Below, piece by piece: positions 47,118 to 58,610 of a stretch of 64,000 nucleotides of DNA. A program made the position numbers and the translations under genes. The notes beneath the pieces were generated by a model that saw only the letters and a program-made list of their open reading frames with translations, ran no database searches and was not told the origin of the DNA. How positions within the stretch are numbered: position 1 is the stretch's first letter; each line of letters begins with the position of its first letter. This DNA is from Ochotona curzoniae (taxonomy: Eukaryota; Chordata; Mammalia; Lagomorpha; Ochotonidae): contig NW_024466512.1 in assembly GCF_017591425.1 (NCBI RefSeq), positions 24,915,501 through 24,979,500 on the forward strand, read 5' to 3'.

Positions 47118-47128
47118 CTTAGTGTCCA

Positions 47129-47758
47129 TTTTGAAGAGAGGGGACAGGGTGACCTCTTGTTCTAGGGTCTGGAGAGGCCCCAGGAGTGGTCTGAGGGGAT
47201 GGGTATAGTTGGAGCTCTGCCCAGGGTGCTGTGTGGCTTCCAAGTTCTCCCAGGAACTATATTTCTCACTCATGAGAAAGGGCTCTTGGTTACAGGAACA
47301 GCAAGAATTGGGTGACATTTTCATTTGGGATAGGAAGGGGGTTCCAATGTGGTTCTTGCTGCTGTGTCCGCCCTGGACAGTGCTGGGGCTTTTGCACACC
47401 GCAGTAGCTTCTTGCTCTTCTGGAGGCTTCCAGGAGCCAGGGCTGGCAGACATGTCTGGTTCATGGCCTGCTGTCTTCTCCCAGTCACTGAACGTGGTGG
47501 AAGAGGCAGGGAATCCCCCCGGGTCCTTTATAAGGCTTCCATCTCATTCCCCAAGACTCCACTCATGGCCTGCTCACCTTGCCTCCTCGGCCTCCTGACG
47601 CTCCCCTTACGGGTTACCATCGTGAGTTTGGATTTAGCACAGCTCAGCTGATTATGTGACACTCAGGATGTCCCTGGTGATCTTTGTCTCTTCCTTTGAG
47701 CCCTGCCCTGCTGTTGATGGACTTAACAAACATAAGGGCCTAGCACAGAGGCTTTTCT
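47129..47758. other. Downstream spacer, no feature recognised
   Basis: GC-richer unique-looking sequence. Frames such as 47209-47598 have no recognisable product. Confidence 0.45.
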
Positions 47759-48001
47759 TTTTTTATTTAAAGTTTATTTGGAAGAGTGACAGAGAAGGAG
47801 AGACAGAGAGAGAGACAGAGGGAGAGAGGTTTCCCACTCGCTGCTTCACTCCCCAGATGGCCGCAACGCCAGGGGTGGCCAGGTTGAAGTTGTGAGCCAG
47901 GACTTCATCCTTGTGGGTAGCAGGGACGCAGGTACGTGAGCCGTCACCCACTGCCTGCCAGGCGTGTTAGGAAGCCGGGGCTGTACCACTGTGCCAGCCC
48001 C
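47759..48001 (-). mobile_element. Old C-type SINE
   Basis: Antisense copy with deletions. The gagacagagagagagacagag tract is expanded. Confidence 0.78.
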
Positions 48002-48009
48002 AATGTTTA

Positions 48010-48240
48010 TTTTTGGATTTTCATCTGCTTGGAAGCAGAGCAACAGAGGCAGACAGATCTTCTGTCTGTTGGGTCACTCCCCAGGTGCCCACAATAGCTG
48101 GGGCCGGGGCAAGCTGCAGCCAGGTACCTGAATTCCATCCGGGTCTCCCACATGGGTGGCAGGGACCTAAGGGTTGAGCCATTGTCTGCTGCTTCCCTGG
48201 CACAGCTGAACAGAAGGCACTAGGACTTAAACAAGGCACT
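48010..48240 (-). mobile_element. Old C-type SINE, head missing
   Basis: Antisense copy next to the previous one. Confidence 0.72.
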
Positions 48241-49002
48241 CTGACGTGGGGCGTGGGTGCGACAAGCCGTGGGCTTGTCCTCCACACCGAGGGCCCCATG
48301 CTTTGGGGCAGTCTTCTGACCCTGGAATTCCACACACAATGTTGTATATGTTTCCTTTTTCTAAGAGAAAGAGTTTGTAGTTTCTACAGAACCTCAGTGG
48401 AGTCCCTGACCACTGAAACACAGAATTGCTAGCAGTACCCAGGCTGACAGATGGTAAGTATTCATAAAATGTTAATTCTCTCCCTCTGCCGAGGACAAAT
48501 TTTATAATCAGCAGGTTATTGATGCTGACATGGTTATTTTGATAACAAAGGGGTTACTAACAGCCTGAATAGAATAAAACCTCCGCGGTTGCCTGGACTC
48601 CATCACTGGCCCACATGCTGTTCTAGCCCTGCTGGCTGCTTGGGTGCAGCTCAGCCCGTCTGTCCTGTGGTCTCCCGTCCCCAAGGACCAATTTGTATGA
48701 TTTACCATAAAGCCAGGAGCGCGGGTCTGTTCCTTGAATGGGAAGCTTGTAGAGACTCTTAAAGTCCAGAAATGAGATCTTATGCTGAAAAGAAGACAGG
48801 TTGGAGGGGCAAGAAGAAGGGTCCCAAAGGGTGCAGGGCGAGAGCGGCGAAGAAGCAGGCCTGTGTGAAACATGGATGGGCAGGCAGGAAAGCAGCCAAG
48901 TGGAAGACTCTCCCTTTCCTTTCACTCCTGTCCTTGTGTGGGCTTGACCCAAATTCTATTCCTGCCTACGTTCCTCAGTTACAGGAAGGCAGGCATGGAG
49001 CG
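48241..49002. other. Downstream spacer, possible conserved noncoding stretch
   Basis: SINE-free. The part 48445-48580 is AT-rich with several TAAT/ATTA-type motifs, including a gataacaaagg site. Its only support as regulatory DNA is this composition. Confidence 0.3.
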
Positions 49003-49395
49003 GTGAGGCAGCGGTGCCCAGGCCAGGGGCTGAGGTGTGTGGGTCTGTGTGCCAGTGAGGCAGCGGTGCCCGGGCCAGGGGCTGAGGTGTGTGGGTCTGT
49101 GTGCCAGTGAGGCAGCGATGCCCAGGCCAGAGGCTGAGGTGTGTGGGTCTGTGTGCCAGTGAGGCAGCGGTGCCCAGGCCAGAGGCTGAGGTGTGTGGGA
49201 CTGTGCCAGTGAGGCAGCGGTGCCCAGGCCAGGGGCTGAGGGGTTTGTGTGGGTCTGTGTGCCAGTGAGGCAGCGATGCCCAGGCCAGAGGCTGAGGTGT
49301 GTGGGACTGTGCCAGTGAGGCAGCGGTGCCTGGGCCAGGGGCTGAGGTGTGTGGGACTGTGCCAGTGAGGCAGCGGTGCCTGGGCCAGGGGCTGG
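49003..49395 (+). repeat. GC-rich minisatellite, about eight 50-56-bp units
   Basis: Unit starts are at 49003, 49055, 49107, 49159, 49209, 49265, 49315 and 49365. The last unit is partial. Each begins gtgaggcagcg(g/a)tgcc, continues with gggccag(g/a)ggctgagg, and ends in a variable gtgtgggtctgtgtgcca part. Steps of 52, 50 and 56 bp come from changes in the gtgtg part. The minus strand stays open in more than one frame only because the unit lacks stops, so I do not call a gene. Confidence 0.95.
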
Positions 49396-49599
49396 GTGGC
49401 GCAGGACAGCATGCTGGTGAAGAGCCTTCCTTCAGACCCAGCCTCTCAATTCTCCCATGAAAAGCCAAGCAACAGGGATGGCCACATCGCATTGGCCATT
49501 AAGGGTCTTATCAGGGTCTCCTTCCTTGGCTAGGGGGCCAGGTGGGGCCCAGTCCCAACGTTTCTCCTGAAGAACTGCTGGCTTGCTCAGTGCTGCAGG

Positions 49600-49745
49600 A
49601 GATGCTTAGCACAGTGAGGATGCATTCACATCCCATATCGTGGTGCATGAGTTCAAGTCCCGGCTTTGCTCCCAATCCAGCTAATACACACCCTAGGAGG
49701 GGATGGTCCAAGTGCTTGGGTCCCTGCTCCTCACAGGGGAGACCT
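49600..49745 (+). mobile_element. C-type SINE fragment
   Basis: Sense 5' half, recognised by cacatcccatatcgtggtgc and gagttcaagtcccggct. Confidence 0.6.
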
Positions 49746-50114
49746 GTGCAGTCAGGAGCTGAGGGGTGGGAGCCAGCTCTCCATGCGGCCCCAGGGCACC
49801 TGGTGGGAGGCAGGCTCTGCCTTGCCCACCCTGAGCTGATGTCTAGCTGAAGGGCACCTGCAGCGGCGCACAGGGACTCCAGTCCTTCCCTGTTAGGGAG
49901 GCTGATTACCAAGTCAGGGCACCTGCAGTGCAGGGCGAGGGAGGGAAAGAAACCCAGACCCTGAGGCCACGCCCGGCCCCCCGAGCTGCTTTCCTTCTCA
50001 TGTTGGTCTCTGAGGAATAAAGCCACTGCGCCGTGAGCATCTGATCTACCATCTGCACTTCATCACTGTAATCCTGTGATGTAGGGATCATTAATCTGTG
50101 TTAACATTCATTGC

Positions 50115-50388
50115 CATTGATTCGAAATGCAGACGAAGACTTCATTCCCCAATTGGCTGCAGTCGTTTAGGCCTCAACCGGGAGCCTAGAGCTCCATCTG
50201 GGTATCCTGCATGGCTGGCAGGAACCCAGGTACCTGAACTATCCTTTGCTGCCACTGAGGGTGCATGTTAGCAGGGAGCTGGATTGGAAGTGGAGCAGCT
50301 GGGACAGGAACCAGCACTCATAGGACTCATAGGACATGTCAGCGCTTGCACGTAGAGGATTAGCCTGTTGAGCCCCCGTGCTGGCCCT
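50115..50388 (-). mobile_element. Old C-type SINE
   Basis: Antisense copy without a clear tail, ending ttgagcccccgtgctggccc. Confidence 0.75.
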
Positions 50389-50394
50389 GACACC

Positions 50395-50712
50395 TTTTTT
50401 TTTTTTTTTTTTTTTTTAAGAAAATCTATTTTTATTGGAAAGGCAGATTTACAGAGAGAAAGAGAGACAAGTCTTCCATCTTCTGGTTCACTCCAAATGA
50501 CCAAGATGGTTGTAACTGACCTGATCTGAAGCTAGAAGCTTCTTCTGGGTCTCCTAGGCAGAGTACCAAGCACTTGAGCCATCCTCCACTGCTTTCCCAG
50601 GTATGTTAGCAAGGAGCTGGATCGGAGTGCAGGAGCTGACTTGAACCAGGGCTTATCTAGGATGATGGTGCCTCAGAAAGAGACTTAACCTGATATACTC
50701 CTGCACTGACTC
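50395..50712 (-). mobile_element. C-type SINE
   Basis: Antisense copy preceded by a run of 23 T residues, just beside the older copy. Confidence 0.85.
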
Positions 50713-51084
50713 TAGTATAAACTATTGCTAAGCAGTTGATTTACGTTTTGTTTTTCCCAGCAACTTCCATCCTAGCGCCACGTCCCACCAGAGTGCCTGT
50801 GGTTACATTTCCTGCCGCTAGGTGGAGCACGTGACCTTCCCCGCGACTGAGTGCAGACAAACTCCGTGAGGTTTTTGTTTAAATTTTGGCCAGAGGTGAG
50901 CTTGAAAGATTCCTGACCATTACAAACCTGCTCCAGAAGTAAACACACAGCGGCAGTGCCAGTGACTCCAGGGCTAACGACGTTACTGGGAGTTCTCCAA
51001 GTTAGCATTCATGTGGAACGAGGATGTTTAAAAGATGAGTAGTGAACAATGCAAGCTCGTTTGAAGTTTACAAGTATGTGTATC

Positions 51085-51440
51085 ACTGAGATGTGTTTAT
51101 TTGGGAGTCAGAGTGATGGGAGGGTGAGGGAGCAGATGCACACTTCCATCCTCTAATTCATATTCTAAATGCTGCAACTGCCAGGGCTGGGAGCCAGGAG
51201 CCAGGACTCCATCCGGGTCTCCCACATAGCAGCATGGACCCAAGCACTTGAACTTTACCTGCTGCCTCCCAGCCAGCTGACTGGGAGGCAGCAGGGTGGA
51301 CACCCAGCCACATGAGCCATCACCCGTTGCCTCCCTAGGTGTGCATCAGCAGGAAGCTGGAGCGGAGCCACCCCTTGAACCCAGAACTCTACGACATGTA
51401 GACATCCCAAGGGATGTTCTAATCACACTGCCAAAGCCCG
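51085..51440 (-). mobile_element. Old C-type SINE with a repeated middle
   Basis: Antisense copy in which the tgcctcccagccagctgac region is followed by a second catgagccatcacccgttgc / tgcctccctag block, so it is longer than usual. Confidence 0.65.
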
Positions 51441-53299
51441 CCCCGCATGGACACTGCTGAGAATCACAAGTTCTTGACAGTGGCACAAAGGAGACCAATG
51501 GCTCTGTCGGTTATTGTAAAATGTCTTCCAACAAAAACCTCCCAGCACCCATCAGGTCCCACCCCAGCCCAGCTCTGATCCAGCACTGACGCAGCCCTGG
51601 CCCCTTCCATTTTGTTTCAGGATGAGGAAATCAAGCTACTGAAGGCCCAGTGGCCCCACTTCTGTTCCACAGGTCCTCGAAGCCTTGGCTCGTAGCAGTG
51701 ACACTGTCAGATTGCCACGGCCCCTGGACCTCTATGACGGGCTCTGGCTGAGGCAGAAACAGCTCTGAGTCCCCATAATATTTCCGGGTCAGGACTGAGT
51801 GTTGACAGAAAGTGGCAGCCCCACGCAGTACATGGCCATTGGGGTGCAGTGCAGGAGGCAGGGGAAAGCTGAGAGAAAGAAAGAGGGAGAGAGAGAAAGA
51901 ACTTCCTTCTGCTGGTTTCCTCTTCAGCTTTCCTCAGTGTTTGGGACTGATGCAGGCCATCCTCCCATAGCAGCATGAAGCCCTCGTCCCTGGGCCCAGA
52001 TCACATGGTTCCCAGCCCAGGGTCTTGCCCCTGCAGGCCCTGTGGGATGACGCAGGCCTCGGGGTTGCCGAGGGCATAGGTGGAGGCATTGGCAAGAAGG
52101 TGTGCAAGCGAGGTGGCCCGCACAGGGGATGGGAAGTATGGTCAGGGCTGGGTGACAGTGTCCAAAGGCAGCAGGTGTGGCAGCTGTCCTACGGGCAGTT
52201 GGGCCCGTATCCCCAAAGATGCAGTGCCTTGGCAGGAGACAGCCTGGCTCTAGCAGGCACATCCCAGGATCGCCAAGACTGTCGCAAATGGTTCTTGAAG
52301 AGGCAGTTGCTAAGAAGCAGCACCCAGCGTGCAGTGCGTATTGGCCTGGGGCAATGCAGGGCAGGGCTGTGGGGTTGGCTCCAGTGGACAGCAAGCCACT
52401 TGGCTGGCACAGAGCATTCCCTCATGCACCGTTGTTTAACGCTTGACTTGGAGCTGGAGAAGTAGCCTCTGGGGTAGTCTTCCCGCCATCTGCACTGGCT
52501 ATGGCTGCTCTCCCTGTATGTGTGCGTCATGCTTGCCTATCCCCAGGAGGCTGGTGCTGCTGCCAGGATGCCGGGCAGGGCCGCCATCAGCCTGCTCCCC
52601 TTGTGGAAACCATTGTGGGGAGACCAGATGCCTGGGAGGTGCTTGAAAACCTGCTCATTCTGCTGGGCTGGGTCACTGCAGAGCTCTGAGCTCATCCCAG
52701 AGAGCGTGAAACACAGGCATTGGTTCCTCCGTAGAACAAACCCCTGCCCTTCACTGTGTAAGGTCCATGTGTCTGCTAGACTGTGAGCTGCACAAGGGCA
52801 GGGGTCAGGTTTCTATCCCCTAAAGCCAGGGAGGGGCTGCAGGAAGAGGGGTTGAGAGGCTCACAGGGGTCGGCTCAAGGATGGGATGGGATCGGGGTGG
52901 CCCGAGTCTGGATAACTGAGATCCCGTGTCCTTCTCAACTCTTGGCTATTGGGAGGTGACACCAAAGCTACGGTGGCCAGTACTCTAGCCTCATGGGGCG
53001 TATGGCGGGAAAGCTGAGACAAGGGATTGTGAGAGAGAGAGATTGGCTTTGAGCTCCTGGATCCCATTGGCGCTCAGTCCTCCATGCAGTGTACAATGAA
53101 GGGACCTGTCTCAGCTGGCTACCTTCCCATCTTCGCCCTCAGCACAGCCAGCAATTAAGAGCATGCACCCAGGGCTGAGACCTGGAGCCAGGGCCCTGGG
53201 TTTCCTCGGTGGCCTGTGAATCTCTGTTCCTCTGTTGAGCTGAGCATTTACAAGGGGGCATAAAGCACTGTGATGCCTTGGCATAGTCAACTTAGTCTT
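51441..53299. other. Downstream spacer, GC-rich, no gene called
   Basis: About 1.86 kb. A purine-rich SINE-like scrap lies near 51860-51930. Overlapping frames on both strands at 51924-52530 (up to 156 codons) follow GC content and lack splice or family support. Confidence 0.4.
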
Positions 53300-53590
53300 C
53301 ATTGGTTGCATCAACATCCCACAGTGGACAACAGTTCAAGTCCTGGCAACTCCTTTTCTGCTTCAACACCTGCGACAGCAGTGGAGGATGGCTCAAGTCC
53401 TTGGGCTCCTGCACCCATGTGGGAGATAAGGAAGAAGCTCCTGGCTTGGGACTGGCCCAGTTCTAGATTTGAGGCCATTTGGGGAGTGAATCAGTTGGAG
53501 CAAGATCGATTTCTCTCTCTCTTTTTCTCTCTCTCTCTGTTTTTTTATAACCCTGCCTTTACAATAAAATAAGACAACAAAAAAAATTTT
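53300..53590 (+). mobile_element. C-type SINE, sense
   Basis: Sense copy with a (ct)n-rich segment (53512-53540) before the tail. Confidence 0.82.
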
Positions 53591-54959
53591 TTTAAATAAA
53601 GCACTGTGGTGGGTATGAGCCATGCACATTCCCATGGGGCTGGAACAGGGGCTTGCACAGAACTGGTTCTGTTGGCACCAAGAAGGGGAGGAAGGGAATA
53701 AGGAGTGGGGCATGGGGAGGAGGTGGGGCGTTCATCTCCCCTGTCTGGTCACTGCTGCGTGCTGCTGTCTTGCATGGTGGCTCCCTGCTGCAGAGCTCAG
53801 GGAGTGTATGAGCAGCCTTCTGGGACCTGATAGCATAGATAGGTTGTGGGAAGGCTTCTCAGGCAGAGAGACGCTTTAGGGGTTGGGTTCAAGTCTTTCC
53901 GCATGTTTCTGGCCTTGGGAGAAGGATCAACTACCTTGCTTGGAGGCATCAGAGAGGAGAGGAGACGAGACCTGCAGAAGAGCCAGGGTCCTCAGAGGGT
54001 GCACATGGCTGCTTTGGTCCAGGTCTATGCCAGCTGACCAGGAGCAGCAGGTGGAAGGGTAGGAAGGAAGGGGAAAGCAGAGGTGGAGGAAGGACCTATA
54101 GGGAGGGTTGCACAGGCACCCTGGGCCCACAGCATATGAAGATGATGGCAGCTGGACTGGGGCCACCCAGTACCCTTTGCAATCTAACATGAGGTTGTCC
54201 GCTGTCTCTTCTCCCAGTACCCACAGGGAACCAGGCATGTGATAAGCCAGGGATGCATGGAGGAACTGCTGCTGGCATGGCCCCTGCCTGCTCTTTGGAG
54301 GCTTAAAGGATAGAGGGGGAGGTAAGTGTGCTTGAGTTGTAGCTGTACTGAGTGGCGAGGGAAGTGTGCTGCCCAGCCCCAGGGAGCGCCGCTGCCCTAG
54401 GAACACAGGGATGAGGAGGGGGAAGTAGAAAGCATGACTCTTTAACTGGAGGGGGATGTGCATGGGCCATGATGGGGGATGGGCAGCAGCGGACTGAGGA
54501 GGGAGGGAGGCGCCTTGGGTTTTGGTTCAACCAAGTGGTGAGAGCTGGCACCACTGGTCGAGACAGGAGACATGGGGTGGGAGTCAGGGCTGCAGAGGTG
54601 GGGAGAGGGAATCGCACAGGCTGGAGCTGAACTGAAGCTAGGGGTTCACATTTCTGAGATCTCCATGGCCAGAATAGGACGAGAGGCTGAAGAGGGGACT
54701 ACCCGTCCCCCACCCCAATTCTCTACTCTGGTCCTGGTGAGCCTGGACCTGGGTCCTTAAGTGAAATGATAATATTGCAGTGTCTATCCTGAGCTAGGAG
54801 CTCTGTGTAGATACTTGAGTATCTCAGCTGGGCTGGGGTCCCACATCCTATTACATGAAGGCCTGCAAGACCCTCCCTGTGCACACAGGACCCGAGACCC
54901 AGAGTCAAAAAGAGAGCTGCCACCCTGGGTCACATAATCTGAAGATGAGGAGCATCTGG
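53591..54959. other. Downstream spacer, GC-rich, no gene called
   Basis: About 1.37 kb. A 178-codon minus frame (53927-54463) is Pro/Ser/Leu-rich, as expected from GC-rich noncoding DNA. Confidence 0.4.
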
Positions 54960-55135
54960 TGTGTGCCTGAGGCCATGTGCATGCATGTGCACACACATGG
55001 ATGTATGGAAACAGGCAAGTACATGGATATGTACACAATACACACATATGCTGCACTATAAACATGTACACACAGTATGTATACATGTGTACACACATGT
55101 GCACACACATGCATTGAAAGCATGTGTGTGTGTGT
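54960..55135 (+). repeat. CA/TG-rich alternating tract
   Basis: About 175 bp of imperfect (ACACATG)-like sequence ending in (TG)n. Long runs alternate purine and pyrimidine. The spurious 228-codon minus frame across it is explained by this low complexity. Confidence 0.85.
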
Positions 55136-55627
55136 CCATGCCTGCAGGAACTGACAGGAAGCCGCTGCCCCCTGGAGCCCACGGCAGCAAGTGAGGGCAG
55201 CACGAGAACTGCAGCAGAATTCACATGCAAGAATTTGGGAGGCAGAAAATGAAGGCTGACAGCCGACAGCTGAGGCGTCTGTGCCATGCAGGACAGACCC
55301 CGGGGTGTCAGGCTGCCGAGCCCTGTTTTCCTTTGCGACCCCATAGAGACCAGGATGTGGAGGTGGGTGGGGTGTGGTCCATGGGGCCTGGAGTTGCCAC
55401 ACGGGGAGGAGAGCAGCACAGTCCTGGGCTTGGTTGGCGAGCTCAGCCAGGGAGGGAGCTGTGAACCCACCCTGAAGCTGCCAGCGCCTAGATCCGGGTC
55501 TGTGGATTCAGATAAATATCAGCATCGTCGGCTGAGGCAGCTCTGTGCTCCCTCCTGGTGGTCATGCCCGCATTTCTTCTTTTCCTTCTTGTCAAAGAAT
55601 AGTTCTTTTTCTTTTACATTTATTTTT

Positions 55628-55948
55628 TCAATGATTTATCTATCTTTATCGGAAATTCAGATTTACAGAGAGAAGGAGAGACAGAGAGAAAGATCTTTCA
55701 TCCACTGGTTTGCTCCCCAAATGTCTGCAACTGCTGGAGCTGAGCCAGTCTGAAGCCAGGATCCAGAAGCCTCCTCTGAGTCTCCCACATGGGTGCAGGG
55801 TTCCAAGGCTTTGGACCATCCTCGACTGCTTTCCCACGCCACAAGCAGGGAGCTGAAAAGGAAGTGGAGCAGCCAGGATGTGAACCGGTGCCCACATGGG
55901 ATCCCAGTGTGTACAAGGCAAGGATTCAGCCACCAGACCATCATGCTG
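55628..55948 (-). mobile_element. C-type SINE
   Basis: Antisense full-length copy facing a sense fragment at 55967. Confidence 0.92.
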
Positions 55949-55966
55949 GTAAAAATTGTATTTATT

Positions 55967-56070
55967 TCAGACCCGGCATGGTAGCCTAATGGCTTGATTG
56001 GCTAATTCTCTACCTGTAAGTGTTGGCATCCCATATGAGTGCTGGTTTGTGTCTGTCCATCCCTAAGACA
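55967..56070 (+). mobile_element. C-type SINE fragment
   Basis: Sense head of about 100 bp (cagacccggcatggtagcct to gagtgctggtttgtgtctg). Confidence 0.65.
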
Positions 56071-56267
56071 TTCTGATTTTAGCTTAAACACATAGCGTGA
56101 ACTTGACCATGTGAACACTGGGAGTGCAGCATCCGTCAGTGCTGAAGGTCTCACACTGCCATGGGACAGATGTGCAGAATGTGTGCACCTGCAGCTCCAC
56201 ACCACCAGAGAGCTACGTTCCCGCTCCCCACCGCCTTTGGCTGCCAGCCTTCCACCTTCTGTCTTCC

Positions 56268-56555
56268 TGAGTGGAATCAATTTTTGCTTTTACACAGAGT
56301 TCTTTATCATTCATCTTTTTGTAGCTGGCTTCCTGCACTAGGTGCAATGTCCTCCAGATTCCTCTACATTGTAGCAGATGCCAGAATTCCCTTGCTTTTT
56401 GAGGTTGGGCTGCTGTACAATGTGTCGTCTCTCCACTCACTATCTGTGAATGCTGAGTTGTCCCGGAGTGTGGGGTGTTTGTCCCTTGAGTAATGCTACT
56501 CTGACCACACATGGGTTCATGGACACATTTCATTTGATGTGTCTCTTAACCCACA
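56268..56555 (-). mobile_element. Old L1 fragment (antisense)
   Basis: Agctggcttcctgcactagg…aatgtcctccagattcctct…agcagatgccagaattccct…gaggttgggctgctgtaca is the antisense of the L1 segment that includes the tgaataatgctgc region. It is diverged and belongs to the older L1M type. Confidence 0.75.
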
Positions 56556-56587
56556 TGTTCTCCCAGCATCCCTCTTCTCTCCACTTG

Positions 56588-56928
56588 TTTTTTTTTCTAT
56601 TTATTTATTTATTTATTATTATTATTTTTTATTGGAAAGGCGGATATACAGAGAGGAGAGACAGAGAGGAAGATCTTCTGCCTGATGATTCACTCCCCAG
56701 GTGGCCGCAACGGCTGGATCTGAGCCAATCCAAAGCCAGGAGCCTCTTCCGGGTCTCCCACGTGGGCGCAGGGTCCCAAAGCTTTGGGCCGTCCTCGACT
56801 GCTTTCCCAGGCCACAGGCAGGAAGCTGGATGGGAAGCGGGGCTGCCAGGTTTAGAACCCGGCGCCCATATGGGATCCCGGGCATGCAAGGCGAGGACCT
56901 TAACCACTTGCGCCACCGCGCCGGGCCC
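56588..56928 (-). mobile_element. C-type SINE, young
   Basis: Antisense full-length copy with an (attt)/(att) rich tail. It is placed just after the old L1 fragment. Confidence 0.94.
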
Positions 56929-57767
56929 TTTTCTCCATTGGTAACAGATGTTGGGCAACCCAGGGCATTTGGCTAGCGGAATTTCTCTCTACCTGAAATT
57001 TCCAGATGGTACCTTCAGCATATCAGAAGCCAGATCCAGAGGCCTGACCATGTTCAAGTGGCTATAGGGAGTGATGTGTTCTGATACTAAAAAATACACA
57101 TATGGTGGTGTTGCCCTTGTGTGTGTATGTGTGTTGGGGCTGGTCTTAACAATGTTGAAACCCAGTGCCTAGATCCAGTCATTAATGGGTGGGTACAAAC
57201 AGATGTTTTAGTTTGATCATTTCTTTTTCACTAATTGGCTGTAGCAACTTTCTTAACCATTAGAAAGGGGAGAAATCACGCCCCAGCCAGCACCACACGG
57301 CTTTCCTGCATTTTTGATATTTGTCTTTTGCATTACATTTTTGCGCCAAGAAGCCTCTGTCACATTTAAAAGTGTATTAAAAGGCAGAGAACTGACAGAT
57401 AATAATAGTTGATTGAACACACCTGCTCTCACTCTCTGAGAATCCTAATAAACTCAGAGAAAAAGGCTTTTCCCCTGGAAGGTCAGAGACTTGCCAGGAT
57501 GCAAAAAGTAGAGGGGGGCCAACAGCATTGGAATTGGGTGAGGTTGTCAGGGATTAGAGGTGTGGACGAACCAGGCACCAGGGCCCTGCTGCCCGGAAGT
57601 GTCATTCTCCCACCACGTGTGAATGATGGTTTGGTGTTGGCTTTTCCACTGGAGATGGTTTTCATGCAGTGTTGAAGGGCGGGTCCAGAACCCTCTGCCT
57701 ACCAGTGTCACCACTGAGATGCCGGACACATTTCTGTGCCCAGCTCATGGTTGATGACATTATTATT
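56929..57767. other. Downstream spacer, possible conserved noncoding stretch
   Basis: About 840 bp without repeats. The segment 57205-57420 is AT-rich and unique-looking (cactaattggctg, tttgcattacattt, agataataatagttgattg). Confidence 0.3.
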
Positions 57768-58110
57768 ATTTTGAAAGATTTACATATTTTTTTCCATTAA
57801 CAAGGCTGAGCGACACACAGAGAGAGGGAGAGACACAGAGAAAGATCTTCCATCCACTGGTTCACTCCCCAAATGGCCACAATAGCCAGAGTTGAGTTGA
57901 TCCAAAGCCAGGAGCAGGGGCTTTCTCCAGGTCTCACGTGGGAGCAAGAGCCCAAGGACTTATTTGAGCCGTCCTGCACTGCTTTCCCATGCTATAAGCA
58001 GAGAGCTGGGTGGAAAGTGGAGCATCTGGGATGTGAACTGGTACCCACATGGGCACCATTCTGGTGCTTGTAGGTGGAGGTTTAGCCTATTGAGCCACTG
58101 TGCTGGCCCC
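57768..58110 (-). mobile_element. C-type SINE
   Basis: Antisense copy ending ttgagccactgtgctggccc. Confidence 0.88.
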
Positions 58111-58394
58111 AAAGCTGGGGATTTGGGTCAGCCATGCCAGCGTAGGACATGGGCATTCCAAGCGGGGACTTACCCACTACACCCCAGAGCCTGCCCTTAG
58201 CACCTATGACTGATTTTTTTTTTCTGGAAGCTTCTTGGATGTTCTTTTCACCCTCAGGGTGCTGACATTCCCTTGTGAGCTACTGTGGGGGAACCTGTGC
58301 TTCCAGAGGGTAGAAATTTGTTTGAAAAGAAGAAAACTGTGGCCTCCAGGAAAGGGATGCAGTAGTGGGTAGGGGAGAAGTGGGGCTGGCCACA

Positions 58395-58610
58395 TGGTTG
58401 TATATGTTGTGAGTTGTGTGTGTTGTATATTTTGTGTATTCTGGTGTGTGTGTTGTATGCATTGTGTTGTGTGTTGCATGTGAGTGTTGTGTGTGTACAT
58501 AGGTGTGTTTGCGTTTGCATGTCTATGTGTATGTTATGTTGCTGGGTGCATTTGTGCATATTTGTGTGTCTGAGTTTGTGTTTCTGTGTGTTTTTGTGTG
58601 TGTATTTAAG
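58395..58610 (+). repeat. TG-rich imperfect repeat
   Basis: About 215 bp of tgtgtg(t/c)at-like sequence with no fixed long period. Several overlapping spurious frames arise from it. Confidence 0.85.

Noticed and set aside
48956..49492. 178-codon minus-strand open frame with repeated Pro/His-rich units
   Set aside because: It lies on the minisatellite. Unit lengths are not multiples of three, so the frame is open only because the unit lacks stops.
51924..52530. Overlapping open frames on both strands (up to 156 codons)
   Set aside because: Mutually overlapping frames in GC-rich DNA with no recognisable family.
53927..54463. 178-codon minus-strand open frame rich in Pro, Ser and Leu
   Set aside because: Typical of GC-rich noncoding sequence. 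No domain, signal peptide or conservation evidence is visible.
54784..55470. 228-codon minus-strand open frame, the longest in the window
   Set aside because: It runs through the CA/TG-rich tract and shows no known domain or splice structure.
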